Positions 21,401-29,770 of a stretch of DNA of 59,660 nt are shown in pieces. The notes under the pieces are model-generated. The model did not search any database. It was not told the origin of the DNA and worked only from the letters and a program-made list of their open reading frames with translations. Position 1 is the first letter of the stretch, and the number at the start of each line of letters is the position of its first letter. Both the position numbers and the translations under genes were made by a program. This stretch comes from an uncultured Collinsella sp. (lineage in GTDB: Bacteria; Actinomycetota; Coriobacteriia; Coriobacteriales; Coriobacteriaceae). The stretch covers positions 1-59,660 of the forward strand of contig USQQ01000010.1 of NCBI GenBank assembly GCA_900556875.1. Direction: 5' to 3'.

Positions 21401-21729
21401 TGCGTGGAGGCAACGTGACGTGCGAGATCGTGGAGAAGATTAGCGGCCCGCACGACGGCGAGCGCCCCAACATCGGCGACCTCATCGCCGATGGCAAGAT
21501 CGCGGTGATCATCAACACGCCGTACGGTCCGGGCTCGCGTGGCGATGGCTACCTGCTGCGTACCGAGGCCGTGCGCCGCGGCGTGACCTGCGTGACCGCG
21601 ATGTCTGCGGCCAACACGTACGCGAGCGCCATCGAGGCCGTGCGTGAGGACCAGCAGGGTCACGGCAGCGCCAACGACATGGGCATGGACGTCATCGCCC
21701 TGCAGGACCTGCCGCAGCACACGGTGTAG
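18415..21729 (+). CDS. carB: Carbamoyl-phosphate synthase large subunit
   Basis: 1,104 residues, full length, beginning MPKRTDIKRILVIGSGPI. Two homologous ATP-grasp halves are visible: EMNPRVSRSSALASKATGF in the first and EANPRASRTVPFISKATGV in the second. A C-terminal MGS-like allosteric domain (from about residue 955) binds UMP/ornithine-type effectors. It makes carbamoyl phosphate for pyrimidines and arginine. The ATG lies one base after the carA stop, with GAGGAG inside carA, so the two are translationally coupled. Confidence 0.98.
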   Translation: MPKRTDIKRILVIGSGPIVIGQACEFDYSGAQACKVLKEDGFEVILVNSNPATIMTDPGLADRTYVEPITAEFVERVIKKEHPDALLPTLGGQTGLNAAVELAKDGTLDKYGVEMIGCDLAAIERGEDRKLFNEAMAEIGLEVARSGYAYSVADAEAIAERVGYPCVLRPSFTLGGAGGGIAHTHEELVSIVSQGLELSPAHEVLVEESIEGWKEYEMEVMRDHAGNGIIVCSIENLDPMGVHTGDSITVAPAQTLSDLEYQRMRVASLAILEKIGVETGGSNVQFAVNPQTGRLIVIEMNPRVSRSSALASKATGFPIAKAAARLAVGYTLDEIVNDITKATPACFEPTIDYCVVKVPRFAFEKFKGTDPTLTTRMKAVGEIMAIGRTFEEAFGKAMRSLEDGHQGICAGGKEGADKLSDDKLAQAVGTPTEHRIFFVVEALRRGWDVARIHAICGIDPWYLNRINDMVQVQESIRGLRVEDIDADAMRLLKQYGTSDAEIAALTGSDERFVRAYRKGLGVVPSMKTVDTCAAEFSSATEYHYKTYENIYRTSPDAKKCVAPDETTPADKPKAMILGAGPNRIGQGIEFDYCCVHASYALAARGFETIMVNCNPETVSTDYDTSDRLYFEPLTYEDVMDVIDVERPDGVVVTLGGQTPLKLARMLEESGVNIMGTKPDAIDFAEDRERFAALLDKLGIMYPPAGQATSFEEAEAVAAHIGYPLLVRPSYVLGGRGMMIAYDAEHLRDYMAEAARISPDYPVYLDRFLEGAIESDVDALCDGEEVYIGGILEHIEEAGIHSGDSATCIPPFSFSESLQAKLRETTRRIAMALGVRGLVNVQYAIKGETVYVIEANPRASRTVPFISKATGVPLAKCAARIMAGDSIASLGLPSDERQLDWFCMKEAVMPWGRFPGADVILGPEMKSTGEVMGIAKSYPEAYAKTQLAIDYKLPDPSAGKVFISVCDRDKRHILSVARILRYLGFDICSTEGTARVLRGGNVTCEIVEKISGPHDGERPNIGDLIADGKIAVIINTPYGPGSRGDGYLLRTEAVRRGVTCVTAMSAANTYASAIEAVREDQQGHGSANDMGMDVIALQDLPQHTV

Positions 21730-21741
21730 TGTGGGCTGTCC

Positions 21742-21829
21742 GGCCGGGGCAGGAGGGGCCGAGTCCCCCCCTCGCTCCGGCTGCAAGCAGAGTCGCTCAG
21801 GAGGAAACTCGGCCCCTCCCGCCCCGGCC
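21742..21829. repeat. Long inverted repeat after carB
   Basis: A 23-base arm (21742-21764) pairs with 21807-21829 with one mismatch; both are very GC-rich, around GGAGGGGCCGAGT. The loop is 42 bases. There is no T tract, so it is not a classical terminator. Confidence 0.75.
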
Positions 21830-21902
21830 TGCGGTGACTTGGCTGCACCGTGTGCTGCCGAAGGGGCTTTGTGCGATGACTAAGGCTAAATAGAAAATGA
21901 GT

Positions 21903-21942
21903 GTGGGCCCTGCCGTTCGTTCGAACGACAGGGCCCACGTTT
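21903..21942 (+). terminator. Terminator downstream of carAB
   Basis: GTGGGCCCTG pairs with CAGGGCCCAC, with further CGTTCGTTCGAACG pairing inside, and is followed by a TTTT-containing tail. Confidence 0.8.
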
Positions 21943-21981
21943 TGTATGGAGGCCTTTTTGCTGTTAGTCGAGGACGCCTCT

Positions 21982-22182
21982 GGACAGTTAGTTCAAATTC
22001 GTATTTTCTAGAGAGTAGGAGAAGATCGATTTGGACTCATTCGGCCTATTTTTAGCAATCTGAATCGATAAAGATGCTCTGTCAAGCTGGGAACGGCCCA
22101 ATACTGGGTCCGCGCCGGCTTCCAAGCGGCAGTTTCGTGCCCAAGGCCACGGCCAAATTATACGTATCTGAACTAACTGCCC
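21982..22182. mobile_element. 201-bp inverted-repeat element, copy 1
   Basis: It begins GGACAGTTAGTTCAAATTCG and ends CGTATCTGAACTAACTGCCC; the ends match over about 20 of 23 bases when inverted. Two further copies with the same ends and nearly the same length (202 and 201 bp) but unrelated interiors lie at 46947 and 48475. No transposase is encoded. The interior is open in one frame on the minus strand. Confidence 0.8.
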
Positions 22183-22267
22183 ATCACTCTCCATCAACCT
22201 TTTTCCAAACCAAATCAGTCAACGTACGTCATGGCAATATCCGGTAGGTCGCAGGGTGGCGGCTGAG

Positions 22268-22313
22268 CCTTTCCCTCGGGAAACTTCGCGAAGCCCAGTT
22301 CCTGAGGGAAAGG
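22268..22313. promoter_or_regulatory. Inverted repeat upstream of the GH31 gene
   Basis: CCTTTCCCTCGGGAA (22268-22282) pairs with TTCCTGAGGGAAAGG (22299-22313), with CTTCGCGAAG inside. A palindromic ACCAATTGGT follows near 22375 and two TTGGTAT direct repeats lie near 22357 and 22381. These could be operators for the surface glycosidase. The rest of 22183-22639 shows no gene. Confidence 0.45.
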
Positions 22314-22581
22314 TATGGTCTGTGTAATACCAGATAAACAGTACATTTTTGCTAGATTGGTATTTGACTGAAGAACCAATTGGTATGGCTTATTAAGCCC
22401 ACCTTGCCGTTGACGCTCATTTTACTGCCGCTGGTGGACTTCCGAACTTGGTTGCGCAAGTGCTCCCATATATTGATATGACCTAGTAGGTGGCTATCTG
22501 GTTACTACCAGTTGGCCCCTTGGTAACGGGTGGCCCCCATTGTGCGGGATGTACCGAACATCTCCGTTTGATACGTTTTCC

Positions 22582-22620
22582 CATGCTGCCGGGGGGGGGC
22601 GTCCTCGGCACCTCAGCATG
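22582..22620 (+). other. Nine-G tract in a hairpin loop before the GH31 start
   Basis: CATGCTG (22582-22588) pairs with CAGCATG (22614-22620). The loop holds a run of nine G's (22591-22599). The ribosome-binding site of the GH31 gene begins about 10 bases later. Such tracts are prone to slipped-strand length change. Confidence 0.6.
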
Positions 22621-22639
22621 TCGGAAGAAAGGAGACCAG

Positions 22640-25600
22640 ATGCGCAGGAATTCCATTTTTACGAAACGGTGGGTGAAGGGAAGCGCGGTCCTCGTTGCCA
22701 CTGCAGCGACGCTCGTGTTTGCCAATCCCCAGCAGGCGATTGCCACGCCACTCAAGGGCGTCGACTCGGCGACCGTGTCCCAGTCTGCCTCGAATATCGT
22801 CGACATCGATTTCGCTGACGGCATCAAGGGCCGTATTACGTTCCTCGAGGACGGTATTTTCCGTTATAACGTCGACCCCAAGGGTGAGTTTTCCGATTAC
22901 GCCACACCGCGCAGTAAGTCCCACACGGCAAAAATCCAGGCTCAGCCCGATACCTCGGACACCTACAGCAAGCCGAGTGCGACGGTTGCCGACAAGGGCG
23001 ACACTATCGAGATCACCGGCGGAAAGGCGACCGTGATCCTGGACAAGGCGACTGGCAAGATGAGTATCAAGTCAGGCGACCGTGTCGTGGTTTCCGAGTC
23101 CGCGTCCCTCGACCTTGATAAGAAGGGTACCGTCCAGACGCTCGCCAAGGAGAAGTCCGAGAACTTCTTTGGCGGCGGCACCCAGAACGGACGCTTCCTG
23201 CACACCAACCAGACCATCGCCATCTCCAACACGAACAACTGGACCGATGGCGGCGTTGCCTCGCCCAACCCGTTTTATTGGACGAGTGACGGCTACGGCG
23301 TACTCCGAAACACGTTTGCAGAGGGTTCCTACGACTTCGGTTCCACGGACTCATCGACGGTCACGACTTTGCACAGCGAGAATGAGTTTGATGCCTACTA
23401 CTTCGTGGCGACCAACGAGGGCGCTTCGAACGTGGCAACCGAGATGCTGCAGGACTACTACAAGGTGACCGGTAACCCGGTACTGCTGCCCGAGTACGGG
23501 TTCTACCTTGGTCATCTTAATGCCTATAACCGTGATGGCTGGTCAACGACCTCGGGTGAAAAGAAGTGGGAGACCAAGGGCAGCAAGTCCTCGAGCGAGA
23601 AGGGCGACGTTAAGTACGAGTCTGGCATGTCGACGGGCTACAAGCTCGACGGCACACTTGCGGCCGAGACGCTCAACGGTGAGGGCCCTTCGGTTGATAC
23701 CGAGAACATGAAAGCGACCGATTTCGACCGCCAGTTCTCTGCTCGGCAGGTTATCGATGACTACGAGGACAACGACATGCCGCTCGGTTGGTTCCTGCCG
23801 AACGACGGCTACGGCGCCGGCTATGGCCAGAACGGTTACTACAAGACCGGCGGCGTCAACTCCGACGGAGCGAGCTCGGCCGACCGTCTTAACGCTGTGC
23901 GCGCCAATGTCGACAACCTTAAGAAGTTCACCGAGTATGCCAACTCCAAGGGTGTGAACACGGGCTTGTGGACCCAGTCCAACCTTGAGCCCGACAGCAA
24001 CCCTGAGACCCCGTGGCATCTGCTTCGCGACTTCGACGCCGAGGTCAAGACGGGAGGCATCACTACCCTTAAGACCGACGTTGCCTGGGTTGGATCTGGC
24101 TACTCCTTTGGTCTTAATGGCATCAAGACAGCTTATGACACGGTGACGACCGGCGCTAACAAGCGCCCCAACATCATCACGCTCGATGGTTGGGCCGGCA
24201 CGCAGCGCTTTGGTGGCATTTGGACCGGCGACCAGTATGGCGGTAACTGGGAGTACATTCGCTTCCATATCCCCACGTATATCGGTCAGAGTCTTTCGGG
24301 CAACCCCAACATCGGCTCCGACATGGATGGCATCTTTGGCGGCGACCCCATCATCTCTGCGCGTGACTACCAGTGGAAGACGTTCACGCCCTCTATGCTT
24401 GACATGGACGGTTGGGGCACCTACCGTAAATCGCCCATGACGCACGGCGATCCCTACACAGGCATCTCGCGCTTCTACCTCAAGCTCAAGGCGCAGCTCA
24501 TGCCCTATATCTACACGAGCGCGGCCTCGGCGGCCAACATCGACACGGGTAACGGCGATGCCGGCCTGCCCATGATCCGCGCCATGCTGCTTTCCGACAA
24601 CTCCGAGTACGCCGCAAGCACTTCGACGCAGTACCAGTATATGTTCGGTGAGAACTTCCTAGTGGCACCGGTGTATCAGGATACCCAGGCAGACGAGAAC
24701 GGCAACGACATTCGCAATGGGATTTACCTCCCCAACTACGGCACCGACGAGAATCCCACCATCTGGATCGATTACTTCTCGGGTAAGCAGTATCGCGGCG
24801 GCCAGGTTCTCAACAACTACGAGGCTCCGCTTTGGAAGCTGCCGCTGTTTGTGAAGGCCAACGCTATCGTGCCGATGTACGCCGAGAACAACAACCCCGA
24901 GGCAGCGAGCGACACCAACACCAAGGGTACCGACCGCAGTCAGCGTATCGTCGAGTTCTTCGCCACCGAGGGCGACGGCACCTTTACGCAGTACGAGGAC
25001 GACGGCTCCTCCATCGAAAACAACACGACTGAGGACGATTCCTACGGCACGATCGACAATATCTCCTACGGTGAGCATGTGAGCACCGTCTACAGCTCCA
25101 AGGCCGCAGGCGGCACCGCGACCTTTACCGCCGAGGCCTCGCAGGGCGGCTACAACGGCTACGACTCCAACCGCACCACGACCTTCGTGGCCAATGTGTC
25201 CGCCAAGCCCACGAGCGTTGTCGCCAAGAACGGCGGATCCGCACTCAACGTGGTTGAGGTCGACTCGCAGGAGACCTTTGACGCCGCGACTCCCGAGGCC
25301 GGCCAGGCGGTCTACTTCTACAGCGAGACCCCCAACCTCAACCACTACGGCAGCGATGCGGACGGCACCGAGGCCGAGCAGGGCGAGAGCTTCAACAACA
25401 CCAAGATCACCACGAACCCCAAGGTCTACGTCAAGTTCGCGAAGACCGATGTTGCTGCAGCGGCGCAGACGCTTGAGCTGGGCGGTTTCGTGAACGCCGA
25501 CGCCACGCTCACAGCCGATCGCCTCAACGAGAACCTCTCCGCACCCACGAACCTTGCTGCCCCCGAGGACGTCACGACCCCAACGAGCATCAAGCTCACC

Positions 25601-28600
25601 TGGGGAAAGGTCGATGGTGCTACCTCCTACGACCTTAAGGTCGACGGCACCGTGTTCGCCGTGGGTGATGCGGCCGAGTTCACGCACACCGACCTCGCCT
25701 ACAATAGCAAGCACACCTACCAGATTCGTTCGCGCAACGCCGAAGGTTACTCCGCCTGGAGCGATGTGCTCGAGGCGAACTCCGCACTCGATCCGTGGCG
25801 GAACGTCCCCGACGCCGAGGAAATCACCTGGGAGGGCTCACTTTACGGCAGCCATAAGGCCGAGCTCGCCTTCGACCATGAGTTCCAGTCGGGCGACGGC
25901 GGTTTCCACTCCGGTGGCAACGATCTGGGCAAGGCGCTTACCGTTGACTATGGACGCGCTTACAAGCTCGATAAGCTCGAGTACTATCCGCGCGATGACG
26001 CCGGCAACGGCACTGTGACCAAGATGCGTGTTGAGACGAGTCTCGATGGCGTCCACTGGACGAGCCAGGAGGTCGATTGGGCACGTTCCGCTGATTGTAA
26101 GACGGTAGCGTTTGACGGCACCGTGGCCGCCCGTTACGTGCGCATGACACCGCTCGCCTCGGTCGGCAATTTCTTCTCCGCGTCCGAGATTGCCATCTAC
26201 AAGACCGACGGCACGGATGGCTTCGCCGTGGGCTCCAACCTCAACAAGGCCACGATCTCCGACGGAGACTACTCCAACATGAAGAACTATCTGGGCCTCG
26301 AGAATCGCGAGCCCGATACCTCGACGTTCGGTTCGCAGATCCGCGACCACTTCGCCGACCTCAACGATAACGGCGTTTACGACGTCTACGATTACTCGTT
26401 CACCATGGCGGGTCTTGACGGCGGCACTAAACAAAAGGGCAAGGTCGCAGGTTCGCTCGCGGTGATTCCGAGCAAGACCGAGGTCGAGGCCGGTGATGAG
26501 ATCACCGTTGATGTCTATGCGGCCGACGCCAAGAACGTCAACGCCCTGGGCGCTCTCGTCAACTTCAAGAGCGACCAGTTCGAGTTTGTGTCCGAGAGCA
26601 TCGCGCAGGACGGCTCGACCGCCGGCATGGAGAACCTGTCTCGCGAGAAGGTCCAGTTCGCGGACAGAACGCAGACTATCAATCTCGCCTTTGCCAACCG
26701 CGGCGATGGCAAGCTCTACAACGGTACCGGCGCGGTGGCGAGTTTCAAGCTCAAGGCCAAGACCGCCGGCAAGGTCGAACTGCCCTCGACATCTTGGCTC
26801 ATCGGTCCGGCATGCGACGCACTTGAGTTTGCGAGCGACGGCACGGTGACGATGCCGGATGTTCCTCAGCCAACGGTCGCCGAGTACGGTCAGGATGCCT
26901 TCAACATCACGATGACCAACGATGAGCTCACGACCGACGACGGGACCAACGTCGAGAAACTTATCCAGCAGAAGAGCTATAACGCGCTGTTCGATAATAA
27001 CGAGGGCGACAACGGCTTTGAGTTCCTGTGGAACTGGAGCGGCAACTGGGACAGCGAGGGTAAGCTTCCGAGTTACGTGAAGCTTCCCACCACGATGACA
27101 TTCGCATTTAAGACGCCGTCGAAACTCGATAGCGTCGAAGTCGTTAACCGCAACGGCGGCAACGGAACCGTACAGAAGATCAAGGCCGTCGTGACGTTCG
27201 AGGATGGCTCGACCCAAGAGTTCGCGGGCGGGGAGTACGATTCCTTCCGGGCTCGCTACGCCTTTGGTCTCTCTGCCGAGAACAAGGGCAAGAAGGCGAC
27301 CAAGGTCGAGGTCACGCCGCTTGAGGCATCGGGTGACCAGATGCTCACACTGCGTGAGGTCAACTTCAACTACACGCAGGGTGTCGAGGCCATTGAGGGT
27401 GTCGAGCTAGGCAAGAACCAGACCGAGTTCTTTGAAGGCGACATTACGCCCGTCGACGCCAAGGCCACGCCTGAGAGCGCCGGCTACCCCTATGTGACGG
27501 TCGAGAGCTCCGACCCCTCTGTGGTAAGCGTCTCCGCTGTTCAGGCTGGCGATAGCGTGAGCTACTACCTGCGTGCCAACAAGGCCGGCAAGGCAAAGAT
27601 CACGGTGGCGTCGGTACTCGACCCCTCCAAGACCGCATCCTATGAGGTCGAGGTCAAGGCTGGTGTCGATACCTCTGCGCTCGTGGCAGCGCTTTCCAAG
27701 GCCGCGGGCTACAGCGAGTCCGTCTACACTAAGGATTCCTATGAGGCTCTCACCGCTGCGGTCGAGGCGGCTCAGAAGCTCCTCGACGGCGGCCAAGGCA
27801 GCTATAGCAAGAAGGATGTCGCAGACGCCACAGCCAAGATCGAGAAGGCAATCGACGGCCTCAAGATGCGCCCTGTCGATGAGAAGATTCTTATCAACAC
27901 GCCCGAGAACCGCAAGAACCTCAAGGTGGCCGGCTTCTCGAGTGAGGCCGACTACGAGGGCAGCAACGCCGTCAACGCTCTCGACGGCGACGAGCGGACG
28001 CTTTGGCACAGCGACTGGGCCCATGGGACCGGTATGCCCCAGTATCTGAGTGTCGACCTGGGCCGCGACTACGATCTCACCGACGTTACATTCCTGCCGC
28101 GCCAGGACGGCGGCACTAACGGCGATATCTTCGAGGCCGAGATACTGGTCTCCGACACTGCCGACGGTTATGAGATGGGCACCGCCGTGTCGATGGGTAC
28201 GTTTGCCTTCGACAACGACGGCCACGTACTCACCGACCGTGGCGACTGGAAACAGATGAGCTTTGGCGCCGCGCGCGGTCGCTACGTGACCGTCAAGGTG
28301 ATTCACGCCGGCGGTGGCGACGTCGATGCCTACTGCAGCGTGGCGGAGCTCAAGTTCTACGGTACGGCCGTTCCCGATCCGGTGTCGAAGGATGATCTCG
28401 CTACCGCGATCGAAAAGGTTGATGCCGAGGTTGCTGCCGGCGACCTCAAGGCCGGTGACTACACCGAGGCCTCCTGGACGGCGCTCGAGAACGCCCTGGC
28501 GAGCGCCCGCGCCATCTTGAGCGACGAGAACGCCACGCAGGACGAGGTCGACCAGGCGCTCAGGGCGCTCGAGAGCGCCCGCGACGCGCTCGAGAAGACC

Positions 28601-29053
28601 CCGGTGGTCCCGGTCGAGAATCCGACTAAGAAGCAGCTCAAGGCCCTGGTCAAGCAGGCGAAGGAGACTGACACCAGGGGCAAGACGGCCGAGTCTGTCA
28701 AGGCCCTGACGGATGCCATTACCTACGCCGAGGACGTCTTGGGTGATGAGAATGCTTCCGACACCCAGATCCAGGCGGCCTATAGCCAGCTCAAGCTGGC
28801 CATTGAGAGCCTCAAGGATGCCGATTCCGGCAACCAGGGCGGCTCGGGCAACCAGGGTTCCGGCAATGGCTCGAACGGCGGCAACCAGGCGGGCAAGCCC
28901 GCAGGCGACAAGGCCCAGGGCAGCAAGAAGAACGGTTCGGCGATTCCCAATACCGGAGACCAGACGGCGGCGACCGTCGCGACCGTCGGTGGTCTTGGCG
29001 CCATCATCGCCGCGATCGGCGCTTTCTTCCATCGTCGCAGCAAGGCTAAGTAG
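22640..29053 (+). CDS. Cell-wall anchored GH31 family glycosidase, multidomain
   Basis: 2,137 residues. Signal peptide (about 1-36); GH31 N-domain and catalytic barrel (to about 760) with likely nucleophile Asp480 in TLKTDVAWVG and acid/base Asp531 in WTGDQ; beta domains to about 960. Then fibronectin III-like (about 967-1050), F5/8-type/CBM32-like (1052-1190), dockerin-like with DLNDNGVYDVYD (1197-1263), cohesin-like (1267-1403), a second carbohydrate-binding-like domain (1408-1583), bacterial Ig-like (1584-1672), FIVAR (1674-1743), CBM32-like (1747-1911), two FIVAR-like repeats (1914-2057), a Gly/Asn/Ser linker, sorting motif IPNTG (2102-2106), membrane helix and basic tail. Substrate uncertain; related architectures include GH31 alpha-N-acetylgalactosaminidases, so mucin-type glycans are possible. 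The ATG has AAAGGAG upstream. Confidence 0.9.
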   Translation: MRRNSIFTKRWVKGSAVLVATAATLVFANPQQAIATPLKGVDSATVSQSASNIVDIDFADGIKGRITFLEDGIFRYNVDPKGEFSDYATPRSKSHTAKIQAQPDTSDTYSKPSATVADKGDTIEITGGKATVILDKATGKMSIKSGDRVVVSESASLDLDKKGTVQTLAKEKSENFFGGGTQNGRFLHTNQTIAISNTNNWTDGGVASPNPFYWTSDGYGVLRNTFAEGSYDFGSTDSSTVTTLHSENEFDAYYFVATNEGASNVATEMLQDYYKVTGNPVLLPEYGFYLGHLNAYNRDGWSTTSGEKKWETKGSKSSSEKGDVKYESGMSTGYKLDGTLAAETLNGEGPSVDTENMKATDFDRQFSARQVIDDYEDNDMPLGWFLPNDGYGAGYGQNGYYKTGGVNSDGASSADRLNAVRANVDNLKKFTEYANSKGVNTGLWTQSNLEPDSNPETPWHLLRDFDAEVKTGGITTLKTDVAWVGSGYSFGLNGIKTAYDTVTTGANKRPNIITLDGWAGTQRFGGIWTGDQYGGNWEYIRFHIPTYIGQSLSGNPNIGSDMDGIFGGDPIISARDYQWKTFTPSMLDMDGWGTYRKSPMTHGDPYTGISRFYLKLKAQLMPYIYTSAASAANIDTGNGDAGLPMIRAMLLSDNSEYAASTSTQYQYMFGENFLVAPVYQDTQADENGNDIRNGIYLPNYGTDENPTIWIDYFSGKQYRGGQVLNNYEAPLWKLPLFVKANAIVPMYAENNNPEAASDTNTKGTDRSQRIVEFFATEGDGTFTQYEDDGSSIENNTTEDDSYGTIDNISYGEHVSTVYSSKAAGGTATFTAEASQGGYNGYDSNRTTTFVANVSAKPTSVVAKNGGSALNVVEVDSQETFDAATPEAGQAVYFYSETPNLNHYGSDADGTEAEQGESFNNTKITTNPKVYVKFAKTDVAAAAQTLELGGFVNADATLTADRLNENLSAPTNLAAPEDVTTPTSIKLTWGKVDGATSYDLKVDGTVFAVGDAAEFTHTDLAYNSKHTYQIRSRNAEGYSAWSDVLEANSALDPWRNVPDAEEITWEGSLYGSHKAELAFDHEFQSGDGGFHSGGNDLGKALTVDYGRAYKLDKLEYYPRDDAGNGTVTKMRVETSLDGVHWTSQEVDWARSADCKTVAFDGTVAARYVRMTPLASVGNFFSASEIAIYKTDGTDGFAVGSNLNKATISDGDYSNMKNYLGLENREPDTSTFGSQIRDHFADLNDNGVYDVYDYSFTMAGLDGGTKQKGKVAGSLAVIPSKTEVEAGDEITVDVYAADAKNVNALGALVNFKSDQFEFVSESIAQDGSTAGMENLSREKVQFADRTQTINLAFANRGDGKLYNGTGAVASFKLKAKTAGKVELPSTSWLIGPACDALEFASDGTVTMPDVPQPTVAEYGQDAFNITMTNDELTTDDGTNVEKLIQQKSYNALFDNNEGDNGFEFLWNWSGNWDSEGKLPSYVKLPTTMTFAFKTPSKLDSVEVVNRNGGNGTVQKIKAVVTFEDGSTQEFAGGEYDSFRARYAFGLSAENKGKKATKVEVTPLEASGDQMLTLREVNFNYTQGVEAIEGVELGKNQTEFFEGDITPVDAKATPESAGYPYVTVESSDPSVVSVSAVQAGDSVSYYLRANKAGKAKITVASVLDPSKTASYEVEVKAGVDTSALVAALSKAAGYSESVYTKDSYEALTAAVEAAQKLLDGGQGSYSKKDVADATAKIEKAIDGLKMRPVDEKILINTPENRKNLKVAGFSSEADYEGSNAVNALDGDERTLWHSDWAHGTGMPQYLSVDLGRDYDLTDVTFLPRQDGGTNGDIFEAEILVSDTADGYEMGTAVSMGTFAFDNDGHVLTDRGDWKQMSFGAARGRYVTVKVIHAGGGDVDAYCSVAELKFYGTAVPDPVSKDDLATAIEKVDAEVAAGDLKAGDYTEASWTALENALASARAILSDENATQDEVDQALRALESARDALEKTPVVPVENPTKKQLKALVKQAKETDTRGKTAESVKALTDAITYAEDVLGDENASDTQIQAAYSQLKLAIESLKDADSGNQGGSGNQGSGNGSNGGNQAGKPAGDKAQGSKKNGSAIPNTGDQTAATVATVGGLGAIIAAIGAFFHRRSKAK

Positions 29054-29071
29054 CCCCAGCAACAGCTAAGC

Positions 29072-29115
29072 AAGCGTGCCCGCCGTCCCACCCAAGGACG
29101 GTGGGCACGCTTTTT
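29072..29115 (+). terminator. Terminator of the GH31 gene
   Basis: A 17-bp stem (29072-29088 with 29096-29112, one mismatch) is followed by TTTTT, 18 bases after the stop. Confidence 0.92.
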
Positions 29116-29270
29116 GAATGTAGGCAGAAAGCTCCGACCCTTCGGCCTTAATCTCGCAAAGCGTTCCGTCTCCCGCCGAACACATCAGCATCGGCGGCTA
29201 TACTTGAATTATTTGCAGTTAAGGGTCGCGGATTGGCCGCGTCACCGCTCTCAACAGGAGGTCTTTGTTT

Positions 29271-29735
29271 ATGGCAGATCAAAAGCCGGTTGTCGGGATC
29301 ATCATGGGCTCCAAGTCCGATCTGGGTGTTATGGAAGGCTGCACCGCCGAGCTCGAGGCGCTCGGTGTGCCCTATGAGCTCGTCATTGCGAGCGCACACC
29401 GCACACCGGCGAAGGTCCACGAGTGGGCTTCGACTGCTGCCGATCGCGGTATCAAAGTGATTATCGCCGCCGCCGGCAAGGCCGCTCACCTGGGTGGTGT
29501 CGTGGCCGCCTTTACGCCGCTGCCGGTTATCGGCGTACCTATGAAGACGAGTGACCTGGGCGGTATGGATTCGCTGCTGTCGATGGTGCAGATGCCTTCG
29601 GGCGTGCCCGTGGCCTGCGTTGCCATCAACGGCGCCAAGAACGCCGCCATTTACGCCACGCAGATTCTGGGCGCATGCGACCCCGAGTACCGCAAGGTTA
29701 TCGAGAAGATGAAGCAGGAGATGGCCGACGCCTAG
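29271..29735 (+). CDS. purE: N5-carboxyaminoimidazole ribonucleotide mutase, class I PurE
   Basis: 154 residues, the normal size. The signature GIIMGSKSDLGVM, the active-site SAHRTP motif and the AAAGKAAHLGGVVA loop are all present. It interconverts N5-CAIR and CAIR in purine synthesis. The ATG at 29271 has AGGAGGT upstream. It lies away from the other pur genes, between a surface glycosidase and a sortase; no purK is in the window. Confidence 0.96.
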   Translation: MADQKPVVGIIMGSKSDLGVMEGCTAELEALGVPYELVIASAHRTPAKVHEWASTAADRGIKVIIAAAGKAAHLGGVVAAFTPLPVIGVPMKTSDLGGMDSLLSMVQMPSGVPVACVAINGAKNAAIYATQILGACDPEYRKVIEKMKQEMADA

Positions 29736-29770
29736 GCGTTCCGCCGTTTCACCGCAGTATAAGGAGAGCC

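Noticed and set aside
18310..21786. An open frame of more than 1,100 codons on the minus strand opposite carB
   Set aside because: Same cause: antisense of a long GC-rich gene with strong third-position bias. CarB on the plus strand is unambiguous.
22490..22639. Upstream start of the GH31 protein at 22490
   Set aside because: The extra 50 residues cross the G tract and precede a proper signal peptide that starts at 22640 with its own ribosome-binding site.
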